Shown here piece after piece: positions 1-5,898 of a stretch of DNA of 39,656 nucleotides. The notes under the pieces are model-generated. The model was not told the origin of the DNA, did no database searches, and saw nothing but the letters and a program-made list of their open reading frames with translations. The DNA is taken from positions 1 to 39,656 of the IMG/VR virus record IMGVR_UViG_3300008108_000630. One strand, given 5' to 3'. Each line of letters opens with the position of its first letter. Position 1 is the first letter of the stretch. The translations under genes were made by a program, and so were the position numbers. The DNA comes from a virus.

Positions 1-226
1 AGCCCTCAGCCCGCTATCTCTCAGCCCTTGCCCCGCTCCTAATCTCTTAAACTCTCTACCACCGCTTAATATCTCCCCCCGCTGTCGGGCGTGTTGAGCT
101 TTTGGAAACTGCGACACCTTAAAAAAATAGTTTGGTTTGGTAGTTGACATAGGGTAGACACCGCCATTACTCTCTACCTAGTGAGGCAAACCGCCCCACT
201 TATGAGCCTAAGAGGAGAATAAATAA
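1..226. other. Left-end non-coding control region
   Basis: No convincing gene is seen before the first ATG at 227. The stretch holds a direct repeat CTCAGCCC (5-12 and 20-27), a small CCCG/CGGG hairpin (78-89), a TTGACA promoter candidate and a good Shine-Dalgarno AGAGGAGA just before the first gene. The sequence TTGGTTTGGTAGT at 132-144, ending at the promoter, recurs inside the first gene at 274-286. If the genome is circular, this region joins the signal-rich right end to make one divergent control region. Confidence 0.6.
144..173 (+). promoter_or_regulatory. Candidate sigma70-type promoter for the left-arm operon
   Basis: A perfect -35 hexamer TTGACA lies at 144-149. An acceptable -10 TACTCT is at 168-173, 18 bp downstream. 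A purine-rich ribosome-binding site and the first ATG follow within about 55 bases. It is the only good promoter-like sequence upstream of a long plus-strand chain of overlapping small genes, which suggests one early transcript. The -10 is weak, so the exact start is uncertain. Confidence 0.5.
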
Positions 227-391
227 ATGACCCGTAAAGATTACAAGTTAATCGCTGAGGTGATTAGCACTAGTTGGTTTGGTAGTGCTGATCTTAAACT
301 AAGTTTTGCCTCAAATCTTGCTGATGAGTTGGCGCAAGATAATCCCCGCTTTAATCGCTCTATATTCTTAACCGCTTGCGGGGTGAAATAA
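227..391 (+). CDS. Small conserved phage protein, 54 aa
   Basis: The ORF starts at ATG 227 behind AGGAGA and ends in TAA 389-391, which overlaps the next ATG (TAATG). It begins MTRKDYKLIAEVI and ends with DNPRFNRSIFLTACG. I recognise this pattern (DYxxIA near the start, RFNRxxFLxACG near the end) from very common small proteins of actinobacterial and other tailed phages. Function is unknown. As first gene of the left operon it is probably expressed early. Confidence 0.8.
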   Translation: MTRKDYKLIAEVISTSWFGSADLKLSFASNLADELAQDNPRFNRSIFLTACGVK

Positions 392-714
392 TGATTTCTT
401 ACTACACTAATGAAACCTTAAAATCTACCGCACAAGTCATTAAAAACGATTTTGAAATGGGCGGGGCTAGTTGGGAAGGCGTGGCACTTGAAATCGCCCG
501 CCTTCAATTAAGCCTAAAAGAGTTTAAGAAACTTGGCTTAGATATTGATAAAGGAATTGATTACGGCACTTGGGACGGCTCATATTGTGCTAATGAGAAG
601 GATATTACGCACTATGACCCTAAGTGTTGCACCCACGATTATGAGAGTGCTTGTGCTTGTTGCTTGGCTGAGTGTGATGACTGCCAAGATGAGCAGAATA
701 TCCAAGCGATATAA
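391..714 (+). CDS. Cys-rich hypothetical protein, 107 aa
   Basis: Unknown function. I chose ATG 391, coupled to the previous stop in TAATG, over an in-frame ATG at 376 that lies inside the upstream gene. The N-terminal half is a mixed helical segment. The C-terminal third is full of Cys and His (THYDPKCCTHDYESACACC, then CDDC), so metal (zinc) binding is likely. It is followed by a conserved stem-loop shared with a second place in this operon. Confidence 0.7.
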   Translation: MISYYTNETLKSTAQVIKNDFEMGGASWEGVALEIARLQLSLKEFKKLGLDIDKGIDYGTWDGSYCANEKDITHYDPKCCTHDYESACACCLAECDDCQDEQNIQAI

Positions 715-717
715 GGC

Positions 718-755
718 TTAGTGGCGGGCTATCGCTCACCCTCTACGGGGTGGGC
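718..755 (+). other. Intergenic stem-loop, copy 1 of a repeated element
   Basis: The 15-mer TTAGTGGCGGGCTAT (718-732) is followed by a stem GCTCACCC/GGGTGGGC (734-741 with 748-755, one G-U pair) and loop TCTACG. The same 15-mer followed by another hairpin recurs at 2682-2733. No T-tract follows, so it looks more like an RNA processing, stability or regulatory element than a terminator. Confidence 0.55.
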
Positions 756-801
756 GGTGGCACTCTCCTAAACAATTAAAGAGAGTGGGAAGGATAGGAG
801 T

Positions 802-1059
802 ATGGCTAAGACAATTAAAACTCACACCCTACTTACTGATAATAGCGGGGCGGTATGGGTGGAGGCTGAGTTGAGTGAGGCACAAGTTAAGCGGGTTATA
901 AATAGTTATAAGCGGGCAGGGATTGACTTAACCCCTTATGGCTCACCAAATCAAGTGAGCAAGCAAGTGGAGGAGATTAACGCCTTCTTTACTAATGATG
1001 AAAGATCCCGCCCGTTTGTGGAAGCGGGCAAGTTGCAAGTGATAGGGGTGGGCTTCTAA
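802..1059 (+). CDS. Hypothetical protein, 85 aa
   Basis: The ORF starts at ATG 802 behind GGATAGGAG and ends in TAA overlapping the next ATG (TAATG). The product is a soluble, mixed-charge protein beginning MAKTIKTHTLLTDNSGAVWV. I do not recognise a family. Clean ribosome-binding site and coupled downstream gene support it as real. Confidence 0.7.
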   Translation: MAKTIKTHTLLTDNSGAVWVEAELSEAQVKRVINSYKRAGIDLTPYGSPNQVSKQVEEINAFFTNDERSRPFVEAGKLQVIGVGF

Positions 1060-1232
1060 TGATGAGCGCATTTGAATTGATTGAGAGTGTGGCGGGAGAG
1101 TTAAACACTCTCCCCGAATTATTACTTGAAGCTATATGGGGAGATGAGGGAGCAGGAGAGTTAGTAAGGGAGTATGGCAAGTCTAACGCCTCCTATGATG
1201 ATGTTTTGAATTACTTGCACGGCATAATCTAG
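1059..1232 (+). CDS. Small acidic hypothetical protein, 57 aa
   Basis: Begins at ATG 1059 within TAATG of the previous gene; a second ATG follows directly at 1062. The predicted protein is acidic and mainly helical (ELIESVAGELNTLPELLLEA). Function unknown. After its TAG at 1232 there are 97 bases without a gene before the next ATG; I see no strong promoter or terminator there. Confidence 0.6.
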   Translation: MMSAFELIESVAGELNTLPELLLEAIWGDEGAGELVREYGKSNASYDDVLNYLHGII

Positions 1233-1329
1233 GTTAGTGGTAATCTCCTGTTTATCCTGCTAAAGTGGGGTAGGCAGGGGGATACTCCTAATAGGTAGGC
1301 AGTATCAATAACTAGACGAAGGGCAAGAG

Positions 1330-1692
1330 ATGAACGCAACACTAAGCAAGAAGCAAGAGAGAGAGCAAGAGCAGGAGAGCGCAAAAGATTTTTTGCGTAA
1401 GGTTTTTGCAAGTCAGGAGAGGCCAACGGCTTGGACTATCTTGAAAAATGTATCCGCAAGCGGTATGTCCCGTGATATGAAGGTCTGCACACAATATGAA
1501 GGGCGGGTGGTGGATATAACTTGGTATGTGTCCAAAGCTTCAAGTGTTGGACAGTTAAAAGAGCGCAACGGGCAAAGAGTGGTAAGGGTTGGCGGTTGCG
1601 GTATGGATATGGGCTTCCACTTGATTTACTCTCTATCTATCGCCCTTTATGGGATAGAAAACGCCTACAATTTGAAACAGGAGTGGCTCTAA
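1330..1692 (+). CDS. Conserved phage protein with GGCGMDMGFHLIYSLS motif, 120 aa
   Basis: The C-terminal motif GGCGMDMGFHLIYSLS (about residues 88-103) and the central SASGMSRDMKV are hallmarks of a widespread phage family of unknown function. These proteins occur in many actinophages and some proteobacterial phages. The first 25 residues are a charged Glu/Gln-rich helix (KKQEREQEQESAK). The ribosome-binding site is GAAGGGCAAGAG. The stop TAA overlaps the next ATG (TAATG), so translation is coupled. Confidence 0.8.
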   Translation: MNATLSKKQEREQEQESAKDFLRKVFASQERPTAWTILKNVSASGMSRDMKVCTQYEGRVVDITWYVSKASSVGQLKERNGQRVVRVGGCGMDMGFHLIYSLSIALYGIENAYNLKQEWL

Positions 1693-1841
1693 TGAAATCA
1701 GCTAACTATTACAAGGTGCGGGCAGTAGTGAGGGCGGTATTTTGGCTCGCATTACTGGCAGGGCTTTACCTAATCAGCACCCGTCTTTGGTGGGGAGATG
1801 GCGGGTTATGTATCGGCACGCTAGAGGTGTGCGGGTTATGA
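1692..1841 (+). CDS. Small single-pass membrane protein, 49 aa
   Basis: Starts at ATG 1692 inside TAATG of the preceding gene. A longer in-frame ORF reaching to 1521 overlaps a conserved gene and is not credible. Residues about 10-28 (VVRAVFWLALLAGLYLIS) form one transmembrane helix with Arg before it. The short C-terminal tail holds two Cys. Function unknown; a small early membrane protein could act on the host envelope, but nothing here proves that. Confidence 0.6.
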   Translation: MKSANYYKVRAVVRAVFWLALLAGLYLISTRLWWGDGGLCIGTLEVCGL

Positions 1842-2059
1842 GTATCACCTGTTCAAGTTGCATAATTAGAGGGCAACGCATATGCCTACACCTTACGGCT
1901 GGTGAGAAGTGGTTAATTGATAACCAAATAAACGGAGATGATGGCACGGGCTTTAATGATTACTGGGAGAGAGAGGATACGGGCAAACTATACTCAACCG
2001 CTTACGGCTTGGTATCTGCTGAGGAGTTAAACAAGATAGAGAGAGAGGTCAATTACTGA
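1838..2059 (+). CDS. Hypothetical protein with N-terminal Cys cluster, 73 aa
   Basis: ATG 1838 overlaps the previous TGA (ATGA). A longer in-frame start at 1742 would lie wholly inside the membrane-protein gene, so it is rejected. The first 16 residues contain three Cys (MSITCSSCIIRGQRIC). The remainder is acidic and soluble. No family recognised. Confidence 0.6.
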   Translation: MSITCSSCIIRGQRICLHLTAGEKWLIDNQINGDDGTGFNDYWEREDTGKLYSTAYGLVSAEELNKIEREVNY

Positions 2060-2085
2060 TGAATATCACCTGCGTGAGCAAGTGA
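2059..2085 (+). other. Possible 8-codon coupling mini-ORF
   Basis: ATG 2059 overlaps the previous stop TGA, reads MNITCVSK and stops at 2083-2085. That stop overlaps the GTG start (2082-2084) of the zinc-ribbon gene. The GTG has no obvious ribosome-binding site of its own, so ribosomes re-initiating from this mini-ORF would explain its translation. It may equally be chance. Confidence 0.3.
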
Positions 2086-2213
2086 ATAAGCAAGAATTAT
2101 TAAACCTTCCAATGGTAATCTGTAAGGGTTGCGGTTGGGAGATAGGCAGAGGGCTAATAGAGCCTATCTGTAATGATTGCGAGCAACTAATAGAGAGAGA
2201 GGGCGCAAGATGA
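2082..2213 (+). CDS. Small zinc-ribbon protein, 43 aa
   Basis: GTG start at 2082 with an alternative ATG at residue 11. The core has two CxxC knuckles, CKGCGWEI and ICNDC, about 14 residues apart, typical of a minimal zinc ribbon. The same spacing and the CGWEI/IC-DxC signature recur in the 44 aa protein at 3813-3947, so the two are likely paralogues. Its stop overlaps the next ATG. Nucleic-acid or protein binding is possible but unproven. Confidence 0.55.
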   Translation: MNKQELLNLPMVICKGCGWEIGRGLIEPICNDCEQLIEREGAR

Positions 2214-2443
2214 TAACTAAAGCTACACAAGAAAACCTAATAAAGTTAAGCGATAGTTATGCTTACTATTACGAATACATAGAGGGGGAGGATACCGTCA
2301 ACGGTCAAACTCTAGGCATAATCAGGGATCTTTGGGACTTAGAGCCATCAGAGTTTGCTGATGTGGATATCTTAAACCTAATTGAGCAAGTGTTAGAAAA
2401 CTATCACCAATATAACAAACAAGAGAGAGAGGGAGAGAGATGA
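2210..2443 (+). CDS. Acidic hypothetical protein, 77 aa
   Basis: ATG 2210 follows GAGAGAGAGGGCGCAAG and overlaps the previous stop (ATGA); the in-frame ATG at 2177 lies inside the zinc-ribbon gene. The product is acidic and Tyr-rich near residues 12-20 (YAYYYEYIEGED). No recognised domain. Its stop overlaps the next ATG. Confidence 0.65.
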   Translation: MITKATQENLIKLSDSYAYYYEYIEGEDTVNGQTLGIIRDLWDLEPSEFADVDILNLIEQVLENYHQYNKQEREGER

Positions 2444-2685
2444 TAGAGCACCACTTTATTATCAAATACAGCAAGGAGGGGGGCTGGGAGTGGGATACAG
2501 ATAGCGAGGAGCTACGCTACTCAGACGGCACAGTTTGGAACGAGCAAGCGCAAGAGTGGAGTAATGGTTATATCGGCTGGAATAAGGAGAAGGACGAAGG
2601 CGAATACTTAGATGATGATGATCTAGTAGGTGAGCAGTTAGGCGCAATACTAGAGATAGCTAACTCAGCAAGTAAAGTTATTTAG
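2440..2685 (+). CDS. Trp-rich acidic hypothetical protein, 81 aa
   Basis: ATG 2440 overlaps the preceding TGA. The protein is rich in Trp, Asp and Glu (GGWEWDTDSEELRY; EYLDDDDLVGEQL). Its TAG stop (2683-2685) lies inside the second copy of the 15-mer stem-loop element, so the element is in the 3' end of this gene. Function unknown. Confidence 0.65.
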   Translation: MIEHHFIIKYSKEGGWEWDTDSEELRYSDGTVWNEQAQEWSNGYIGWNKEKDEGEYLDDDDLVGEQLGAILEIANSASKVI

Positions 2686-2733
2686 TGGCGGGCTATGCTA
2701 CACTCCTTAGTCTAGGGGAGTGTGGCGTAGCAT
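2682..2733 (+). other. Stem-loop, copy 2 of the repeated element
   Basis: TTAGTGGCGGGCTAT (2682-2696) is identical to 718-732 and is again followed by a hairpin. ATGCTACACTCC (2695-2706) pairs with GGAGTGT...GTAGCAT (2717-2733), with a short bulge. It occupies the gap before the gene at 2771 and includes the stop codon of the gene at 2440. There is no T-run, so a processing or regulatory role is more likely than termination. Confidence 0.55.
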
Positions 2734-2770
2734 ACTACTAAGATATAGTGGTATGAGAGAGAGGGAGAAA

Positions 2771-2944
2771 ATGCTCGGATATAAGTATGAGGATATACAA
2801 GAGTTCGGTGCTACCTTAAAGTGGGCTGAGCTTTATGTTCCATTAAGTAATACAGAAGCAAGAGAAGGACTTGTTAAAATATGGGACTTCTTTGAAGGAC
2901 TACTAGCGGAGGGTTATGTAGAGGGAGAGGAGATAGAGGTATGA
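2771..2944 (+). CDS. Hypothetical protein, 57 aa
   Basis: ATG 2771 follows GAGAGAGAGGGAGAAA. An in-frame ATG at 2720 falls in the stem of the upstream hairpin and is unlikely. The product is acidic, mostly helical (IWDFFEGLLAEGYVEGEEIE). The stop overlaps the next ATG (ATGA). No family recognised. Confidence 0.6.
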   Translation: MLGYKYEDIQEFGATLKWAELYVPLSNTEAREGLVKIWDFFEGLLAEGYVEGEEIEV

Positions 2945-3387
2945 AGGTATCAACAGTTATTGGTGAGTTAAAAAAATTAGACCCTAATGAGGAGATTGTA
3001 GTTAGCTGGTTTGATAAACAAACTTATCAAGATTATTACAATGATGAGATAGAGATAACTCCTGCTCAATGGGAGTATGTAGTCAAGTTCATATCTGAAA
3101 ATGACTACTACTGGCAGCAACACTTAGAGAGGCAAGTAGTAATTACTTACTCTAGCGAGGAGAGCACGGGTTGGAGGCGGTTTATTTCATTTGATTATGA
3201 GGGAAATAAATACGATATAACCTTATATTGGAGCGAGTTTGACGGCTACGATATTACTTGGCGTTATTGTAATGACGAAAAATATTACAAAACCCCTGAG
3301 TGGGCTGTTAATTGGGACGAGAGTGCTCATAATGATATGAGCTTTGAACATTACCTAGATGAACTAACTTGGGAGATGAAGAAATGA
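2941..3387 (+). CDS. Trp/Tyr-rich acidic hypothetical protein, 148 aa
   Basis: One of the longest genes of the left arm. It is strongly acidic and aromatic (NDYYWQQHLERQ; YDITLYWSEFDGYDITW), which suggests a compact beta-rich fold. The N-terminal MKVSTVIGELKKLDPNEEIV resembles the start of small phage proteins of unknown function. An inhibitor or DNA-mimic role would fit the acidity but is speculation. Both ends are coupled by ATGA overlaps. Confidence 0.65.
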   Translation: MKVSTVIGELKKLDPNEEIVVSWFDKQTYQDYYNDEIEITPAQWEYVVKFISENDYYWQQHLERQVVITYSSEESTGWRRFISFDYEGNKYDITLYWSEFDGYDITWRYCNDEKYYKTPEWAVNWDESAHNDMSFEHYLDELTWEMKK

Positions 3388-3518
3388 GCAACTGGACAGT
3401 ATGGGTGGGTGGTAGTGAGATGGATACACACTTGGTTAGTTTAGATCAAGCCCAACTCATAGCAGATGAGTGGAGAAGGCGTGGATATGATGATGTAGTA
3501 ATAGAGGAGGTTGAGTAA
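3384..3518 (+). CDS. Small conserved phage protein, 44 aa
   Basis: Coupled by ATGA to the gene before and by TAATG to the gene after. The pattern WTVWVGGSEMDTHLVSLDQA followed by a helix and GYDDVVIE resembles a recurring small actinophage protein of unknown function. Predicted fold is two strands, one helix and one strand. Confidence 0.65.
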   Translation: MSNWTVWVGGSEMDTHLVSLDQAQLIADEWRRRGYDDVVIEEVE

Positions 3519-3652
3519 TGGAACTTAAATCTAAACCTATATGTGGCGATCACTTAACAGATGATTGTGTCTGTTTTGATTACCTAAGAGAGATAACAAA
3601 CTCAGCCGAACGGCTGATACAACTAGCGAAAGAGAGAGAGGAAATGAAATGA
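3518..3652 (+). CDS. Small hypothetical protein, 44 aa
   Basis: ATG 3518 lies in TAATG of the previous gene, and the TGA overlaps the following ATG. Three Cys occur in the first 19 residues (PICGDHLTDDCVCFDYL), followed by a charged helix. A small metal-binding site is possible. No family recognised. Confidence 0.55.
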   Translation: MELKSKPICGDHLTDDCVCFDYLREITNSAERLIQLAKEREEMK

Positions 3653-3816
3653 AAACCTACGAGGTAAATATAACTATCACCTCCAATGGACAAGCAAGGG
3701 TGAAAGCCACCTCACTAGAGGAGGCGTGGAAGCAAGCAAATAACCTGACTATCGCTGACTATCAAATGTTAGATGGTAATGAGGACAAGGTAGAGATAGT
3801 GGAAGTGAGTATATGA
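3649..3816 (+). CDS. Small hypothetical protein, 55 aa
   Basis: Starts in an ATGA overlap and ends in another. The N-terminus MKTYEVNITITSNGQARVKA and the following SLEEAWKQANNL predict a beta-beta-alpha fold common among small phage proteins. Function unknown. Confidence 0.6.
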   Translation: MKTYEVNITITSNGQARVKATSLEEAWKQANNLTIADYQMLDGNEDKVEIVEVSI

Positions 3817-3947
3817 AAGAGCTATGCCAATTCTGCGGGTGGGAAATAGCAAGAGTGGACTGGTATCACCGATACAATGGCAAACTAATCTGCGATAACT
3901 GCGTAATGGATACAATGAGCGAGAGGGAGAGAGAGGAAGTGAGATAA
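3813..3947 (+). CDS. Small zinc-ribbon protein, 44 aa, paralogue of 2082-2213
   Basis: Two knuckles, LCQFCGWEIAR and LICDNC, predict a zinc ribbon. The CGWEI-R and IC-(D/N)xC pattern matches the 43 aa protein at 2082-2213, pointing to duplication within this operon. The charged tail SEREREEV is encoded by the GAGAGAGG-rich DNA that also supplies the ribosome-binding site of the next gene. Starts in ATGA and ends in TAATG overlaps. Confidence 0.6.
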   Translation: MKELCQFCGWEIARVDWYHRYNGKLICDNCVMDTMSEREREEVR

Positions 3948-4069
3948 TGGAAGAATTATCAGAACAAATCCAATCAGATTTGATTACTTATCTTGATGGA
4001 TTTAGTAATGAAATAATAGATGGCGTGTGCAAGATAATTGCCGATAGATTTAAGGGTACTTATGAGTGA
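3947..4069 (+). CDS. Small hypothetical protein, 40 aa
   Basis: ATG 3947 sits in TAATG of the previous gene. The protein is acidic and helical (SEQIQSDLITYLDGFSNEII). The next gene's ATG 4062 overlaps its 3' end by 8 bases. No recognised family. Confidence 0.5.
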   Translation: MEELSEQIQSDLITYLDGFSNEIIDGVCKIIADRFKGTYE

Positions 4070-4232
4070 GCCACGCTATCTAATGGGTGATGAGTATGCC
4101 CACACCGGAGGATATGAGGATCTAGTTAATTGCAAGGAGTGTGCGGTTGAGTATGACCGCACAGAATACCGGTCAGACACCTGTTCTGATTGTGAAGATG
4201 AGATGATTAAGAGAGAGAGGGCGAGTAAGTGA
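4062..4232 (+). CDS. Zinc-binding hypothetical protein, 56 aa
   Basis: I prefer ATG 4062 (MSEPRYLMG) to the in-frame ATG 4038 inside the previous gene. Two CxxC pairs (NCKEC and TCSDC) lie about 16 residues apart around EYDRTEYRSD, a typical zinc-knuckle layout. A C-terminal charged tail follows. Its stop overlaps a GTG start. Confidence 0.6.
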   Translation: MSEPRYLMGDEYAHTGGYEDLVNCKECAVEYDRTEYRSDTCSDCEDEMIKRERASK

Positions 4233-4318
4233 GTAAAGTATGTAATGAGTGTGGCTATCCTACTTGGTGGGTAGATAACGGCTGTAATAAATGTGGATAT
4301 GAGGTAGCAAGTGAGTAA
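4229..4318 (+). CDS. Minimal zinc-ribbon protein, 29 aa
   Basis: GTG start 4229 overlaps the previous TGA, and GAGAGAGAGG just upstream is a good ribosome-binding site. The whole protein is essentially one zinc ribbon: VCNECGYPTWW then NGCNKCGYE. Its end overlaps the next GTG start by 8 bases. Despite its length, the perfect Cys spacing makes it likely real. Confidence 0.5.
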   Translation: MSKVCNECGYPTWWVDNGCNKCGYEVASE

Positions 4319-4577
4319 TGTGATAGAGCTACCCAACAGGGGCAAGATTACAATAGTGTTTTATGAGGTATCAGACTCTCAGAACATAGCTATATGGGGC
4401 GGTGAGAACCCCGTAGAAGCCCTTAAATGGTATCGGAATAGCCCTGCTGGAAGTAAAATATGGGTGTCCCAGTATGAGGTAGATGAGGAAGATGCCGAAC
4501 TAATGTTAGACTCGGTAGAGATAACCCCGATAGTGCTTGCCACTATCACCGACAGTATAGATAGATGGAGTAGATGA
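4311..4577 (+). CDS. Hypothetical protein, 88 aa
   Basis: GTG start 4311 overlaps the end of the zinc-ribbon gene; the TGA overlaps the ATG of the transglycosylase-like gene. A globular protein beginning MSNVIELPNRGKITIVFYEV. It has a strand-rich first half and a helix around ENPVEALKWYRNS. Function unknown. Confidence 0.6.
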   Translation: MSNVIELPNRGKITIVFYEVSDSQNIAIWGGENPVEALKWYRNSPAGSKIWVSQYEVDEEDAELMLDSVEITPIVLATITDSIDRWSR

Positions 4578-5086
4578 AGAGAGAAGTAGAACAGAGGATA
4601 GAAACTGCGAAGGCTCAAGCCGTTCGTCAGAGAAACTACCGAAGAGCAAGGGACAGGGCGTTAGCTCGTTTGAGTAATGATTACCCAAATGTATATCGCA
4701 CCTATCTTGAAGAGGAGATGGAAGCTGATGAAAGTATGGGTAAGAAATGGCTTGATATTATATCTGATGGTGTAATAGAGAATAGGAAGGCAACACAAGA
4801 TGAGAAGAACCACAATAGAAAGATCGCAAAGGCCTACGCTCAGGCTGGTTTCGGGTGGAGTGGGAGAGAGAGCGAGTGCTTACTCGCCCTTTGGACCAGT
4901 GAGAGCAGGTTTGATAACTACGCAAAGAACCAGCGAGGATCAAGTGCTTACGGAATTGCTCAACTCCTTGGAGAGAAAGATAGTAGAGCTGAGTATCAAA
5001 TCTTGCGAGGTCTTAAATATATTTCTAAGCGATACGGAACACCTTGCAAGGCGTACAGGTTCTTCCTCACGCACAGATATTACTGA
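4574..5086 (+). CDS. Lytic-transglycosylase-like protein (SLT domain), 170 aa
   Basis: Residues 1-90 are a charged helical region. Residues about 100-165 resemble the soluble-lytic-transglycosylase (lysozyme-like) fold. There is a candidate catalytic Glu110 in LWTSESRFD, then SSAYGIAQLLG (123-133) and GLKYISKRYGTP (146-157). Such enzymes cleave the MurNAc-GlcNAc bond of peptidoglycan. It has no signal peptide. It closes the early-type left operon, away from the late lysis cassette, so it could be a packaged virion enzyme or a second endolysin. It is followed directly by a terminator region. Confidence 0.7.
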   Translation: MKREVEQRIETAKAQAVRQRNYRRARDRALARLSNDYPNVYRTYLEEEMEADESMGKKWLDIISDGVIENRKATQDEKNHNRKIAKAYAQAGFGWSGRESECLLALWTSESRFDNYAKNQRGSSAYGIAQLLGEKDSRAEYQILRGLKYISKRYGTPCKAYRFFLTHRYY

Positions 5087-5100
5087 TAGTATATAACTCT

Positions 5101-5171
5101 TAGGTCGGCTCTCTCCGATCTATCTAAAGATGGCCCTACCAACCCTTCCTGGTGGGGCTATCTACTTTTTT
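5101..5171 (+). terminator. Tandem hairpins, terminator between convergent operons
   Basis: The first hairpin pairs TAGGTCGG (5101-5108) with CCGATCTA (5115-5122). The second, longer stem pairs AGATGGCCCTACCA (5128-5141) with TGGTGGGGCTATCT (5150-5163), with a few G-U pairs, loop ACCCTTCC. A T-run follows at 5166-5171, as expected for plus-strand termination. The minus-strand methyltransferase gene ends within the stem, and the stem may also slow minus-strand transcripts. Confidence 0.75.
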
Positions 5172-5734
5172 CTAATCCAATACTGATCGTTGATAACTAA
5201 TGTTTCTATCTCAGCCTTGTGTCGCTCAGTAAATAAGAGTATGCCAGGGCGAGGTGTCTTAGATGGTGGCAGATGGCGACCCCAAGTGTAATCATCAAAG
5301 GCCATAACACCACCGGACTTTAGTAAAGGCCAACTAAGTTCAGCATCCATTAGTACACTAACTGCGGTGTGGTCTGCATCAACATAAATAAAATCATATG
5401 CACCTATAAAGTTATCTCGTTGTCTGATTAGATATTCAACAGTATCACTGACCACAGATACAACAGATAGCTTCTCAATCTTCTTCTTGTACTCTATCTC
5501 AACTGCGCTGAAGTCCATCTCGGCGTGGTCTATCTCATCACTTCCCCGCCAAGTATCAACATCAATTAGTATTGAACTCTTATCAGTTAGTATGTTGTTG
5601 CATAACCATACGCTGGCATCTCCTGTGTACACACCAAGTTGTAAGAACTTTAGGTTAGGTTTACCTGCATACTCTGATAGGTATGTAGTAAAATTATTCT
5701 GTGCGGTTTGTGCAAACCAATTTGGATAGCTCAT
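5162..5734 (-). CDS. Class I SAM-dependent methyltransferase, 190 aa
   Basis: Rossmann-fold methyltransferase of the Methyltransf_24 type. The SAM-binding glycine loop is FLQLGVYTGDASVW (30-43). The acidic end of strand beta2 is ILIDVDTW (55-62). A catalytic-region motif YDFIYVDADHTAV (113-125) is followed by LLKSGGVMAFDDY (137-149). The substrate cannot be read from sequence; small molecules, sugars or proteins are possible, and no DNA-methylase (N/D)PPY motif is seen. The ATG overlaps the stop of the FmdB-like gene (ATGA). It is the last gene of the minus-strand replication operon. Confidence 0.75.
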   Translation of the reverse strand: MSYPNWFAQTAQNNFTTYLSEYAGKPNLKFLQLGVYTGDASVWLCNNILTDKSSILIDVDTWRGSDEIDHAEMDFSAVEIEYKKKIEKLSVVSVVSDTVEYLIRQRDNFIGAYDFIYVDADHTAVSVLMDAELSWPLLKSGGVMAFDDYTWGRHLPPSKTPRPGILLFTERHKAEIETLVINDQYWIRKK

Positions 5735-5898
5735 TTGTCTGTAGTATAAAAGCCACTACCCTTAAAAGCAATAGAGGGTGCTGACCACAAGCGAGAGGTT
5801 ATTTGCTGGCAACAGATAGGTGTTTCCTCAATACCAAAGATAGGTCTTTCAATAGAGATCACACCACCACACACACTGCATTTGTATTCGTAGATCAA
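5731..5898 (-). CDS. FmdB-like zinc-ribbon protein, 55 aa
   Basis: TTG start at 5898 overlapping the upstream TGA (TTGA). The N-terminus IYEYKCSVCGGVISIERP matches the FmdB/CxxC-CxxC zinc-ribbon family, and the second knuckle is ICC. The C-terminal WSAPSIAFKGSGFYTTD is also family-typical. These short ribbons are annotated as putative regulators and are frequent in phages; the exact function is unknown. The gene fills the otherwise empty gap between its two coupled neighbours. Confidence 0.7.
   Translation of the reverse strand: MIYEYKCSVCGGVISIERPIFGIEETPICCQQITSRLWSAPSIAFKGSGFYTTDK

Noticed and set aside
376-390. Upstream in-frame ATG for the Cys-rich gene at 391
   Set aside because: It lies in the first gene, and ATG 391 gives the typical TAATG coupling.
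2720-2770. Upstream in-frame ATG for the gene at 2771
   Set aside because: It falls in the stem of the repeated hairpin, and ATG 2771 has a good ribosome-binding site.
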